Assembly (NCBI GenBank): GCA_907165275.2
Contig: OU015672.1
Span: 3,268,501-3,332,500, forward strand
Source: Zygaena filipendulae
Taxonomy: Eukaryota > Arthropoda > Insecta > Lepidoptera > Zygaenidae
DNA: 64,000 nt
Reading direction: 5' to 3'
Below, piece after piece: positions 10,100 to 21,680 of the stretch (the stretch's first letter is position 1; each line of letters begins with the position of its first letter). Made by a program: the position numbers and the translations under genes. The notes under the pieces are model-generated. The model did not search any database. It saw only the letters and a list, made by a program, of their open reading frames with translations, and was not told the origin of the DNA.

Positions 10100-11271
10100 A
10101 AAAAACGCGTCAAAAACTTTCGCTGTACGTGTCGCTGAAATCCTTTCTTCTCTCAGGGCTGAATCTTGGCCCTCAGCTATTTGCTTATCTCTGGATCAAG
10201 ACAACGTATCGAATGCTAAAAAATGACATGATGTACAATGTCGGTAACCCACTTAACCTTCGATATACATATTTTTTTAAGAATTTCATGCCTTAAATAT
10301 TTGTTGTCCAAATGAAACTCCGAAGAAGATGTATTTTCTTCAAAAAGCCATTTATAATATAATAACATACAGATATCCGAATTTGAGACTTAAAAACTTC
10401 GGGGTTAATAATTGAATATAATAAGTTTAAGCCCATGCACAATAATATATAATTGTAAATGAGGCAAAAGCAAACATTACCATTCCAAAAATATAACCAT
10501 TAATTGTTTTCAACTTTTGCTAATGATCCTTTGTAACTCTGATTCAAACTGTTAGTATGTCTTGGACATAACTTGTGTTCCAAGTCTAGGTACTACCACA
10601 TGATATTTAATAAAATCACATATTTGAGATAGTTTATTTGAAAATAATTTATTTTGGACTTATAAATTTATATATTTTGTTTGATATGACCATGAAATGA
10701 ATGCGTGTAGTCTCGCCTTTTGTATTGGTAATTTTATTTTTGAACTACAATGCAACGATTACTATTATTAATCTTTAGTATAATTTTTGTATGCTACGAT
10801 ATTTATATTGTAACTGTTTGTTGACGGATAAGTATAATTTCCGTGAAATGCTTTGGGATGTCGATGTGGTGCTAGATGTGACAGGAAGTACCACTATTAT
10901 ATCGTCCGACCCCGCCATCCGACCAAGGAGCCGGTGATTCTGGTGGGAAGGGGGTGGAAATCGACGGCGTCGACCCACAACCAGTGCTGAACACTGACAC
11001 CACAACAGCAACCACACTCTTCAGCTGGAGACGCTCCCGCGTCTCCGACCAAGAGCCCATCGCCACTCCTCGATGCCCCTCGCTGGGCGCTCATGTCGAC
11101 AACGTCGACCAATAGATAATGAATTATAAAGTATGCAGCTTTTGTCAACTGTACTGACCCAAAAAATGAAGACCTTCATCATGGTTCTTATTGTAACTGG
11201 CTATAATACGGTTTCGTCAAAAAGACATTACTGGGACTAAATTGATGACATGAGAAATCAAATGTTTTATA
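10100..11271. other. No gene recognised
   Basis: Mostly AT-rich. A GC-richer island at about 10850-11120 gives overlapping open frames on minus, but none has a recognisable domain and codon patterns look like shadows of base composition. No repeat boundaries seen. Confidence 0.3.
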
Positions 11272-11598
11272 ATGGGCATGTTGACTAATTTTTATTTTTT
11301 AGTCCGTCTTGTAGATTATTAAAAATATTGGACACGTATTTTTTTTTTTTTACGTAATCAAAAAATAAAGGCGATATATTGAGTTGAAATTTCGCGTGAC
11401 GTCACTATTTTGACAGTTTGTATGGCGGTTTTGTGGTTAGTGACGTCACGACCTCCTCATCCTAAACTTTAATGCGCTTTATCTCTGTATATTTTAATTT
11501 ATTTAAAAAAGCAAAAAATACGTGTCTATTGTTTTTTTATTTTCTAACTGACGGACTAATTAGAATTTTGATTTTCAATAGTAGTCAACATCCCTATT
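11272..11598 (+). repeat. MITE, copy 1 of 3
   Basis: About 327 bp with imperfect terminal inverted repeats: atgggcatgttgacta at the left and tagtcaacatcccta at the right. The inner parts also pair (TTAGTCCGTC and GACGGACTAA). Two TGACGTCA palindromes lie inside, at 11397 and 11441. Near-identical copies occur at 30339-30667 (reversed) and 52792-53122. It has no coding capacity. Flanks do not show an obvious target duplication, though AAT/ATT edges recur at copies. Confidence 0.75.
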
Positions 11599-12094
11599 CT
11601 ATGTGACGAGACAAGCGACTCATCCTACAGGAAGTGCGGCGTAGAGGTGGAAACAATGGCACATCTTCTGTCTTATTCTGTCTTATTAATAAAAATCGCT
11701 TACTCCAAAGTAAATCCACCGTTAGGCTTGGATTTGTTACTCCGAGAGTAACAAAGTATTAACTTTGTAATTAGAACGTTATTAATGAACATCGAGTAAC
11801 CTTCGCGTAACAATACATTCCTTACACCGGGATTAACACGAATGTTATGGCAACCCACATAATTTAAAAGTAAAAAGAGTGAGCAATTGAATGAACTGAA
11901 TGACAGATGACATTAAACGTCAACAGCAGACTGTCAAACTCGTTGAAAACTGACAGACAAGTCGTTGGTGTGTTTCGTTTGTTGATTTGAAATATTTGAA
12001 TTCTTCGTTGTGATTTTCGGCGAAAATATAAGTGTGAGTGTGAGAGAATTTATTCAAGTTATCCTTATTACACATCGTTATATTCTTAGTTAAA

Positions 12095-13250
12095 ATGAAC
12101 CAAAAACGCAATCGCTCTATTAACTGGGATGAAGAAGAAAAGGTAAATTACGTTGATGGTTATTGCATGGTCTTTTTTTATTGCTCCTGTGTGGTTGTTA
12201 TTTCTAATGTATTTAATTATTTCAGCAATTATTTCGCTCTGTGCTCAAGGAATATGCGCAAATTATAGAAAATAAATCCCTAGATACAAATACTAATAAA
12301 ATAAAAACTAACGCATGGGAGGAAGTTCACAAAAAGTAAGTATAAATTTTCTGTGTTATATTATACATACTTTGGAATACCTGTAATTTCGTACGTTTGG
12401 ACTTATAAATGCCCTGTGTAGGAGGAGACCCATGCCACACCTTCACACGATGTTTATTTATCCCTAATTCATAATAATGTCTAGTTTTTTGCATTGAGAT
12501 AGTTGAAGTGCTAGGAAGCGACATAAATTTTATTCTTTCACTTCTGGAAATAACAAAAACCATGCAGGCCGAGTCAAGGCTCGTTAACTAAATTTCTGAT
12601 AGATATATTCCCGTCTGTAATTTTTATTGTATACTACAGTACATACAGATTAAGTTTAAATTCAAAGTAGGTACAGATGTATTAATATTGATCTTCTGTT
12701 GTAGGTTTAATCAATTAAATAGCCGACCGCGAGATCTGAATCAATTAAAAATTCAATGGAAAACTATGAAAATAAATGCCCGGAAGACATACAGTACCTT
12801 TAAAAAGGAAGTCAACAAAACAGGTGGTGGGGCAAGACCAGCAACTCCTAATGAGGCAATCATTGAAGTAAAAGATTTATAAAATCCTGCCGAGCTGTTA
12901 ATCGATCATAATATATATGATTCAGATGGAATTATGATTGGAGAATTTGAACCAACCATTATTGTAAGCGAGACATTATGTCCAATTAAATGGATCTTTG
13001 TTGTCCGAAATAAATATTATATTATTATTATTATTATTAAAACTACAGTTTACTTCTTTAAACTGTCAGGCAATAATAATGAACATTTATCAACGATAGA
13101 TAACCTAAACATTGTCTTTGTGTGGCTTACTTGTTATTTTTGTTTTTATTCTAGGATTCGAATCAAATGAGAATAATTGATAACAGTGAGCAAAGTCTTC
13201 CACTACTGGACACGGGTCTTCTCCCACAACTGGAATTGACTCCATTAGTG
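12095..13250 (+). pseudogene. Harbinger Myb/SANT-like DNA-binding protein
   Basis: Four exons with GT/AG borders: 12095-12142, 12226-12335, 12705-about 12963, 13155-13250. The product starts NWDEEEKQLF and continues with WEEVHKKFN and LKIQWKTMKINARKTYSTFK, the tri-tryptophan layout of Myb/SANT domains carried by Harbinger elements as the second protein, which guides the transposase to DNA and the nucleus (established for the superfamily). A stop codon at 12880 lies in frame (KDL*NPAELL), and the 3' end after 13250 is missing. Non-functional. Confidence 0.75.
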
Positions 13251-13628
13251 GTGAGCATACAACAGAAATATACATATATGTCATATGGTTAAATCAGCCA
13301 TTAAGTTGAATGGATAGGCCGTTCATTTAATCATTAGACACCTAGGTCATTAACGAGTTCGCTGATTGATAGCAATTATTTTTTATTTTTATTAAATATT
13401 TTCCACTTATATCTACTAATATCTCCTGCATCGTCTTGAAACTGTTGACATAAAAACATAGGATTACAAATTAATTACATACATACCTACATACAGGTCA
13501 AAATCATACCCTCCGTTTTGGCTTCGCCGTAGTCGGGTAAAAACAAGTAAACTGTATTGTGAAAATATGTAGGTTAATTAAAATACGCCCCTGGATTATT
13601 ATGATGAAATGGATGATAGTTTATTTAC

Positions 13629-13919
13629 CTCTTCACGGGCCCATGTTCTTATTGCTGCCAAAACTTTCAGATAGGGTGGTATAAAGCCACCTCTTGCATC
13701 ACCAGCTAGATAATTTTTCACCATATCTATTATAAAAACTGCAGTAGATCGAGAAAATCTGTATTTTGATTTAAACTCATTTTCTTGAAGTTCCTCCAGT
13801 GGATTCTTACGCGTTTTGTAAAACTTTACACGCCTCATTATTGGCATCAGGTTCTCCACCTCATTTATTTCATCTAAATCACTTAAATCATTAATAAAAT
13901 AATCTCTTTCCATTTCCAT
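13629..13919 (-). pseudogene. Harbinger transposase first exon
   Basis: From an ATG at 13919 (MEMERDYF) the frame encodes an acidic start, then KSKYRFSRSTAVFIIDMVKN and LKVLAAIRTWAREE, the N-terminal helix-turn-helix region of PIF/Harbinger transposases. It ends at a GTAAAT donor at 13628. The DDE exons that should follow toward lower coordinates have been deleted. Orientation is opposite to the Myb gene, as in the intact elements at 44392-50384. Confidence 0.65.
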
Positions 13920-14402
13920 TTTCTTTGAACAATAACAAAACACTCGAAACAAACATCAAAATAGACAGCTACTCCATGCTTACTCAGTCGTTAAACTATG
14001 TGGCACCTAGGATTAACTTTAATTCCAAGAGTAAAGTCCGATTAGTTTACTCCCTGCTTACTCCGCATTTATTAATGCTGAAGTGAATTACTTTCAACTT
14101 ACAACTTGGAGTAAAGTTATTCTTGCTTTAATCTACGTTTATTAATAAGACTGAAGCAGTCTTATGTGCGAGTGCGATGCCTTGGCTCGTAAACGAATGG
14201 ACCTCCTGGGAATGGCTTACCCAGAACCAGAGGACTTTAGGCTCTTACCCCTCCACTGCACACTAGCCTTCGCCGCAGAGGTTTTCAGGGAGTAGAGGGA
14301 GGAGCATAGGATGGGGATGGTACAAAAGATCCCAAGGGTCGAAGTGCCGAGGCTTTGCTTGCCCACCCCATTGCCTAAGATAAGATAAGATGTGACGAGA
14401 CA

Positions 14403-14862
14403 GATTTATGCGAACAATAATAATAATATGGATGCCAAGGACAAGATTTGGAAGTTGAGATCGCTTATCATCAAGAAGAACTTTTTGGCGAATTTGGTAT
14501 GGCTATTCATCCGTGGTAAACCGATCCGTTTTTAAAAACTGGTGTCTCGACACGTCTTAGGGTATTCATTTGATTTCGAAATATATACCAAGGAAAGAGT
14601 ATTCACGAAAACCCTGTATATGACAAGATGTTTGGGAAAGCAGCGTGTCTAATCTAATCGAATCATGGTACCTATTCAGAAAGACACTAGGATAATGAAT
14701 TTGGCTGGCGTTGGTTTTGTAATCACTGTCTTCTTCTCACTGTTGTCTGTACTTAGCCAGTGCTTTGTGCAACAAATACAAAGTTCTAGCTGACTAAATT
14801 CCATGTACTTAAATTAACTTTTTGCCGAGGACTGTAAATAACAAACTAAAATATTGTTGTAG
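14403..14862. other. No gene recognised
   Basis: AT-rich DNA with an (aataat) run just after the LINE target duplication. No open frame or repeat border that I can assign. Confidence 0.3.
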
Positions 14863-15835
14863 GTCAACAATTCTCATCGCATTTTCCAAGGATGCAGGGA
14901 TATAATAATAAATTCTTTGGGCGTAGATGAGCAGCTTTTATCTTTAACAACTGAACATCATCAAGTGTGTGTCAACTGTGGACGTTCAGTGTTGTGTGCT
15001 CGATCTCATTTATTGCGTACTGACACTGAACAAGAAAGAATATTGGATACTATATCGAGTATAAGAATACTGGATATTGCCTCGTACTGTAAAGTGTTTA
15101 TTGGGATCAGTTGTTTTTTTTTTTTTTTTATACTATTATATGGTAACCAGTCTTACTTAGTGGAAGGCAGTCGTTCAATGTAAAATACTGGTACTCAGCT
15201 GCATCTGGTTAGACTGAAAGTCGATCTTGAGATCGGACTTCTTAATTGGGAAAAGGCTAGGCAGGTGGAGATGGTAATAAAAATTCAGACAGTATTGTAT
15301 ATATAATAAATACATATACACATTATTAGTTTGACGATGGTTGCAATGCTGTATATATAACACAACATAGTAACGTGCCCGTATTCCCACTACACCCACA
15401 TTTCGCCAGTTGTATTCTTTCATAACAAAAGCTTGTTATAAAATTATTGTTTCAAATTTCAAGAAACAGAGCTCTCAAATGTCACAGTTTCTGGGTGAGA
15501 GCTGATAGAAATGCCCATCATTTTGTATCTGCACCATCTAGATCCTCAACATCAGTATATGAAACAAGTGAGCAGGTGGGGGATTGATTTTGCAGTCTAC
15601 ATCACAGGCTACTTTGCAGTCTACTTCACAGGCTACTTTGCAGTCTACTTCACAGGCTACTTCAGAGGCTACACCCAGGCCGAGTGAAACTATAGTGTTA
15701 CCCGATTTTGTAAGGGCAATAGAAACCGAATCTTGCTGTTTTATTGAAGGTTGCCGGAGACAAGAGAGGAATAGAGTTCCTGTTAAAACTACGAAAATGT
15801 TAATAGATGTTTATAACTTCTATATAAAAAAAACA
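14863..15835 (+). pseudogene. Zinc-binding N-terminal module of an unknown TE-type gene
   Basis: After a tgttgtag acceptor the frame reads CVNCGRSVLCARSH and TDTEQERILDTIS up to DIASYCK (about 15093). It then breaks off and seems to resume near 15490 as RVRADRNAHHF, a 24-bp repeat region, then CCFIEGCRRQERNRVPVK to 15835. The pattern of CxxC pairs followed by an NRVP-type cysteine module recalls N-terminal zinc modules placed before DDE nucleases in insect transposons. The DDE part is absent and there is at least one frameshift near 15585. Family not certain. Confidence 0.4.
15589..15672 (+). repeat. 24-bp in-frame tandem repeat
   Basis: Three units of tttgcagtctacttcacaggctac followed by a partial fourth. 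The length is a multiple of three, and in the frame of the surrounding relic it gives repeated LQSTSQAT. It probably grew by slippage inside a coding exon. Confidence 0.75.
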
Positions 15836-15939
15836 ATAGATTATACAATATACAATCACCATATTAATCTTCGGATTTTGTCACTGGAGCTTTATATAAT
15901 TATGTTAATGTGTTTACAGCATTGCATATTCAAAACATG

Positions 15940-16390
15940 CTAAAATTAAAAAAATTACTCAAATGCTGGCCTTGATTTTATCAATATTCTAAACATGGAA
16001 AACTTTATGGAAGATTTTATAAACACTATGAATATGAATAGACGAACGTCTGATTTTATTCGTATTACAGCTCATTCATATTCAATTCATATTTTAACCT
16101 TGCCATCACTGTAAATTTACGAGAATTTTGTGCATTAGGAAAAACTGTAGCGTGTTCAGCTTAAATAGTGATGTCCATAATATGAACACTAGAAACAAAC
16201 ATAAAATTGTAGTACCCACTAGACTTGCTGGAACGAGCAAATCCAGAAATTAGCCAGAATTACCAAAGAAAGCAGCGGATCTGACAAACACTAAATTTTA
16301 AATTCATGTTAAAAAGGTTTTGGTGGCAAAGGGTTATTAAACAACAGAAGCATATTTAAAGGACAAAGACGTGTGGAAGTAACCGTGACA
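15940..16390. other. No gene recognised
   Basis: AT-rich DNA with several short A and T runs. No conserved frame found. Confidence 0.3.
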
Positions 16391-16403
16391 TTGGACATTT
16401 ACT

Positions 16404-16655
16404 TTGGTTTATTCATTGACATATTTTTATTTTATTTTATTATATACTAATATAATACTTTATAAAAAATTGACACGCGTCGAGGATGACATATTATCCG
16501 ACATCGACGACCCGACGTATCTAGCGATGATCGATGATACAGAAAAAGCGGTAACCAAGAAAAAGAAGAAGAAACGAGGGGGAAAAGACAGGACCAGGAA
16601 GAGGAAGGAGAGAAGAGAGAAGCTAAGGAAAATAAGGGAAGGCACCACAGAATAA
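16404..16655 (+). other. Lysine-rich open frame, unknown
   Basis: The 3' half encodes an acidic patch (DDILSDIDDPTYLAMIDD) followed by a strongly basic tail (KKKKKKRGGKDRTRKRKERR) ending at 16653, with AATAAA-like signals just after. The 5' half of the frame is hydrophobic and AT-rich and probably intron. It may be the last exon of a gene starting upstream, host or transposon. Not recognised. Confidence 0.3.
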
Positions 16656-16699
16656 ACACAAATAAAAATAATCAATTTAGTTTCAAATCTTTATATTTT

Positions 16700-17610
16700 G
16701 TGGCAAAAAGAAAATTCATTGTATATAATTAATAAGTAACATGTACATTGTGTAGAAATACTAGTCCGATAAACCGATCCTGATTCCTGCCCGAAAATAT
16801 ATTTTCAGGGGTTTTTCTTAATTATAACGTCACCTACCTGAGGCCTAACTAAGGTGACTACCACATAGCTCAACTCCGGTCCACTAGGGCGAGCATAAAA
16901 TTTTATCAATCCGATATCGGATATCCGAGATCGACTTGCCGAAAATCGGAAAATGGTAGCACGAGTTCAAATGACTGACGTCTCGTCTTGTCGATATGAC
17001 GTCATTACGTCAGTCAAAAGCACTAGGGATGTGAATCAAGCATTCTAAGATAAGATTGTACAAATTATAGACATGAGAAAAACCGGTAAAATGAAAAGTG
17101 CGTTCGAAAAGTACGTGTCAAAATGTATTAAAGCCTTTTACGCATTCTCAGTTACTTCTTTGATAATATTATTATAAAATAAATACTTTTTCTTTATAAT
17201 AAAGGTCGCATTGTTCAATTTAGTACAAGTTTATGAACTATTTTCATGTTATATTGTAATAGTGATGATATCTCATGCTTGTTTGATGTTTAAAGAAAGC
17301 TGTTTTGGGTTTTGTTTTTGGTTTTTTTTAATTTATCATATAATTTATCTATATTATGTTTCAAATTTCACATACTATGTCTGAGCATTCATCATCACAA
17401 TATATGAATGACAACAATAGTGCAGGATCAACTTCATTAGTTTCAACACATGTATCTAAGATTTGACTAAGTTTTTTATAAATACTTATTGGATTTTTAC
17501 AATTAATTACTAATTATCTATATGATTACCTATGCGGTTCATTGAAATGCAGTCCTCATAGGTATATCTCTCCAAAGTTTACATTAAAATTAAAATTAAT
17601 CTCCTTTTTT
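16700..17610. other. No gene recognised; possible element end
   Basis: Around 16895-16975 a phrase (gaaaatcggaaaatggtagcacgag) resembles, in inverted order, caaaacacattcgtgctaccgattttcattc at 19905-19935. These could be the ends of one degraded element spanning the relics at 17615 and 18640, but the match is short and imperfect. Confidence 0.25.
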
Positions 17611-17614
17611 TCAG

Positions 17615-17992
17615 ACATCCCAGGAACGAGCGCACAATTTGTTGCATCCCCTTCCCTTTCCTTTCCTACAAATTTAGCTTCCCCCTCCATCTCCTCCCCA
17701 CCTGTTGACCTAACGCTTTCTCCACCACCGTCTAAAAAAAAGAACAGTTCCAAATCCAATCAAAAACAAGAAACTTTAAAAAGATAATGCAGCGGGGTTT
17801 TTCAGACAATGTGAGAATAATAATTTGTATGTGCAGAAGGAGACGATAAGACAGAGGGATGAGGAGTTGGGGTTGAGAGAGCTAGAGTTGCGTGAAAGGC
17901 AAGAAGCAAGACTTAGGCAAGTGCAAGAATTTTTTTTGGAACTGATGGCTGAGTTTATAAATGTTTTAAAGAGAATGGGAGATAAAGGATGA
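17615..17992 (+). pseudogene. C-terminal part of a Myb/SANT-type Harbinger accessory protein
   Basis: After a ttttttcag acceptor the frame is Ser/Pro-rich (PSISSPPVDLTLSPPPSKKK). After a frameshift near 17785 it continues as a charged coiled coil (IRQRDEELGLRELELRERQE) with LMAEFINVLKRM and a stop at 17990. A Pro/Ser linker followed by a Glu/Arg coiled coil near the stop is common in the Myb-like second ORF of Harbinger elements. The DNA-binding N-terminus was not found. Confidence 0.45.
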
Positions 17993-18639
17993 AACCCTAC
18001 AGCAACATTATTTTGAAGTTTCTTGTTTTGATTTTTAATTGTGTACATAGTAGTTCACTAATCTTAACTTGAAAATGGCTCTAATTTTGTATAATTTTAT
18101 TATATGTTCAAAAAAATATAGGAAACTTTAAGAAAAATAATGATCTAAGATCTAATTATGATCTAATTAACTTAAGAAATAAAGATAAACTTGCCATGCC
18201 TAGTAAGGTGGATCGGTCTTGTATGAAAAAAAAAATAAAACTAAATTATCAAAATGGAACTATTACCGAAAGTTGTGTCTATATGCAAGAATTTCAAAAA
18301 CGAAATATTTTTAAAAACTAACTGTTTTTAATGTTTGCCCCAAGCCAATTGAAATATGAGTTATTTTCAAGTCCGGTTGCTTTTATTAAATAGTCGGCAT
18401 GAAACTAACTAGTGTTTGATTATAATAGCATAATGTTCACCTCGACATATTGTCATAATCGTACATCGCTACCCCACCCTATCGAGGACACAAGAATGTC
18501 GATCAGAGTAAAATAAGGCGAACCCGCGATAAGCAGCAAAGCGTATTTTAAATTATTTAGTGAATAAGCGGTTAATATTCCAAGACCTCTTAGGTTTATA
18601 TTTTGATAGGTGGAAAGATAGAAAGGCAAAAGATTTACA

Positions 18640-19420
18640 GAAGTTAGTTACAGAAGGACATTTTATTTTTATCAAGGAGCCGAATTAAGATTATGTTGGA
18701 TATTATCATCATCATCCGGAGGAGCAGCAATCGTGAATAAAAAAATAATGGGGTTTTGTAAGCGCAGAAACTGCAGACTTAGATAACATGGTAGTCGTTG
18801 CTTGTGATTGGACTGCCTTTAATTCAGGATCGTAAGGAGAGCAGAGAAAAAAGTCTGCAAACACCATTATCTGCAGTGGTTTATTTGTTAAATACACACC
18901 AATGTACTGACGTTGCGTCACTGCTTTGAAAACTAGATAGATCCACAACTGGACCACAAAACTATGTGGGAGCAATGGGCAACATTATAAAAGATTGCAA
19001 AAGTCTGCAGCTCTTAGTAAGCTATAAATCGATCAACTGCTCTCTTCCGGATATTTCAAACACAGGAGATTTGAGCTCGGATCATTTACATGTTTGAAAT
19101 TTTTAATGCGATTAATTCAGGTCATTGTAGTGAAAGCTTATGTAAAAGGAATCCTTCAAAGGTCGTTAATTCCGGATAGCTTATTATCACAAATCGTATT
19201 CTAAGAACCAGACCATCTTAATGCTTTAGTAGATCCAGATATTCAAAGATATAGTTTATTTATGACATGCAGAGAATATTTTATTGACAATGTTGACTGA
19301 CGACAGAAAACCGATTAGGGTTTTAGCTTTGCAGAAGATAATGATATCGCGAGGTTCAACTAATAGCATCGTGAGGGAATTTAGAGTTTCTAAATTTAAT
19401 TTCAGTGCTGAAATTTAAGT
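18640..19420 (+). pseudogene. Heavily decayed transposon-type protein
   Basis: Broken frames carry phrases such as IIKDCKSLQLL near 18990 and TDDRKPIRVLALQKI near 19297. Similar phrases occur together in a protein repeated many times in insect and cnidarian genomes; I recall this only loosely and cannot name the family. Many stops separate the pieces. No catalytic motif could be confirmed. Confidence 0.25.
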
Positions 19421-20118
19421 ACTGAAGACTTTTAACTATTGCGTACAGATTTCTAAGAAAATAAAGTCTTCGATTTCCCCCTTCTTAAAAGATACCTACT
19501 CTTGTCACTCAGGCTCCTGAAAGATGTCTGAAAATTGTGACAGAGGCCTCTGCTGCTGTTTGTTCTCCTTTTAGAAGAGATAGGTCTTTGTCACGGAAAA
19601 TAATACCTGTGTTTAATTTTTAAAAACAGATTAAAATTTGATTAATTTATGAATTTTAAGGTATTTATTTTTATATATTAAAGAGATATTTACCGACCTT
19701 TATAATCGTTTGTTTATTATAGTTTAGTTCTTTTTAAAGTAAAAGTATGTAGACGAAATAAATAAATAATAAACGAAAAAAAAAACGAAAGTACAATAAC
19801 CAAAAAAATATAAACCTTAAACAATCCGTATCGAAATAGCATTTCCACTGAAAAAAATCCCGTGAGTCGGCTTTCGAAACGAGAGACGATTTCCGCGCTG
19901 TCAAAACACATTCGTGCTACCGATTTTCATTCGAAAACTTCAAAATGTATGGGGATCGAAGTTCGATAACAGACGTATGTATATCGGATGGATTCGCTCT
20001 CGAAAATTCATGCTACCACTGCAAAGTTTGTCCGTTAGCTGGATAGATGCGTATTTTTGTATGGAAAATGAACCACGCCATCTATTAATTTTACTCTGTA
20101 AATTAATACGCTCGAAGA

Positions 20119-20895
20119 GGAGCTAAAGCAGTCGGCTCAGAAGGGAGACGTATCCCAAACGGATACGATAGGAAATTCGGAGCCCGAAGTCCAAGAAAAG
20201 ATCATTTATGTGAGTGACGTATCGAATTTGCAACATGATAAGCCGACCTTCAGCTCACCGACCAAGGGGCATCCGGTGACATTTATTGAGGACCTAGAAT
20301 CCTATTTTGCAAAAAGGCGAGATATAAAAGGCCGTGAAATATAGGTAGCAGTAGATTGTCTCAAGGCAGAAGCCAAGAATTGAGCTAGAATCTATAAAGA
20401 CGGCTGGTACAATTTCGATGATTTCAAACGTGAATTCCTAGAGACATACTGGGGAAAACCAGAACAAGACAAGATACGCAGAGAAATAGCAAACAATAAG
20501 TGGGATAAAGAGAAATATCCTAAGATGTCAGATCACTTCATTAGGCTTGTTGGACAGGCGAAAATGTTAACGAGGCAGGTGCTCGAAGAGGATTTGGTCT
20601 CGGATATCATGAAGCATTTCCCCACGAATGTGCAAGACCTATGGTTCTGGTCGAAGAGCCAGACGATAGCTGAGGTAACCAAGTTTGAGGGCTATGGATG
20701 ATAACCGAGCTGATGAGCAGCCTTTGAAGCGTCAAAATTACAACAAAAGCGCCAACGAAAGTTGGAAGAAAGATTTACAAAACAAATACCGCAAGGAATG
20801 GAAAAGGCCCAGCGAGGGTAAACCTACGTCGACAGTGACGTCGGGCAATGTAGAAGAAGTGTTGGACATGGAAGGCGCTGCGCATTTCAACAATT
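20119..20895 (+). pseudogene. gypsy gag, decayed
   Basis: Translation in pieces gives EKIIYVSDVSNL, FIEDLESYFAKRRDIKGRE, DWYNFDDFKREFLETYWG-like text, MLTRQVLEEDLVSDIMKHF and a basic C-terminus ending GAAHFNN. This is a capsid-type gag of a Ty3/gypsy element: an amphipathic ESYF helix, FKREFLE...YWG and a HF...DLWFW block. Stops at 20342 and 20382 and a frameshift near 20685 break it. There is no zinc knuckle; the basic, Lys/Arg-rich tail (WKKDLQNKYRKEWKRP) may take its place. The sister copy at 38540 shares the tail and ends with the same NN. Confidence 0.7.
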
Positions 20896-21546
20896 AGAGG
20901 CTGCGAAGGAGGTTCCGGTCGCAGTCGGCAGAGTGAGGAACCGAGGATTCGAAATTATGAAGAAAATGGGTTGGTCCCCAGGAGAAAAGTTGGGAAAGAA
21001 CTCTCGAGGGCTTTATAAGCCTATCGTGGTGGTCGGCCAAACCCACAGAGAAGGATTAGGCTACGGCCTACATGATATGCAGCAAAGCTTCGTAGAGCAC
21101 CTACAAAACAGACAAGATAAACTACAACAGGGGGTAATTATCTCAGAACTCAATGTTAAAACCGTTTTAAACGAATCTCGGAGAAGTTGAAGTTTTAGAA
21201 AGCTTTAAAAGCAAAGTTGTTGTGACTATTTTCAATTTTGAGATAGAGGCTCTCCTGGACACAGGGAGTGATATTGTATATCGGAAGAGCTCTGGATAGA
21301 GATTTCTAAGAAAAATCAAGGTCTGGCTACTATGCCAGTTAAAGCGATTCAAATAAGAGCTGTCCTCGGACAAAAGAGCTGCAAGATACAGCAAATAGTA
21401 TTATTGCCTGTTAGATTTAATGACTTAATTACAGAGACTAATTTTTTAATCGTGCCTAAGTTAGTTAGATCTTTGATATTTGGTTTTCATTGGTTAAGGA
21501 AGAATAGGTTTATAATAGATTTATGTAATGATAAAAATGGTATATA
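20896..21546 (+). pseudogene. gypsy pol start: G-patch and retropepsin
   Basis: The pol frame opens with a G-patch: RNRGFEIMKKMGWSPG, EKLGKNSRGLYKP and REGLGY, with the glycines in the expected places. It is followed about 50 residues later by a retropepsin with ALLDTGSDI at 21249-21272, then after a one-base shift SEELWIEISKKN and the FGFHWLRKN type flap region. In the sister copy gag ends TAATG, so pol starts on an ATG overlapping the gag stop; here that ATG has become AGAGG. G-patch domains next to protease are known in betaretroviruses; in this class I cannot say. Confidence 0.75.
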
Positions 21547-21680
21547 TGTCGTAGGATAATTTGATACTTCGAATCTTCGCGAAAATCCTAGGGGTTTTGC
21601 GAAAACGCGGATAATTAGACATAGGCGAAAAATTATCAAATCTTACTGGACAAAGTCAGGATTTTTGCGAAAATACTCGT
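21547..21680 (+). repeat. Left terminal inverted repeat of Ginger
   Basis: 134 bp beginning TGTCGTAGG and ending AAATACTCGT; identical by eye to the reverse complement of 25147-25280. It has internal repeats of tcgcgaaaa/ttttgcgaaaa that may be transposase-binding sites. Confidence 0.9.

Larger units (their letters stand above)
11676..14161. mobile_element. PIF/Harbinger element, internally deleted
   Basis: The element is flanked by TTA at 11673-11675 and 14162-14164, the TWA duplication usual for this superfamily. Terminal repeats share CTTATTAATAAA in inverted order; inside them both ends carry tactcc/ggagta phrases. It holds a Myb/SANT-type gene on plus and only the first transposase exon on minus. 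The catalytic exons should lie between 13250 and 13629 and are gone, so the copy depends on others to move. Confidence 0.75.
11601..14402 (+). mobile_element. 5'-truncated LINE with 13-bp target duplication, split by Harbinger
   Basis: ATGTGACGAGACA occurs at 11601-11613 and again at 14390-14402. Between them, after removing the Harbinger at 11676-14161, is a short LINE 3' end. It reads RKCGVEVETMAHLL (11634 on), then CECDALARKRMDLLGM and a stop at 14295, the Cys/His motif found at the C-terminus of several insect LINE proteins. It finishes in a (taaga)n tail. Length without the insert is about 290 bp, so the copy was truncated at birth. The repeat flanks show it landed before the Harbinger did. 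Confidence 0.75.

Noticed and set aside
10775..11148. Three overlapping minus-strand open frames in a GC-richer island
   Set aside because: No domain, frames overlap each other on the same DNA and seem to reflect composition only.
16447..16675. Minus-strand frames rich in Phe, Leu and Ser
   Set aside because: They are the antisense shadow of the lysine-rich plus frame.
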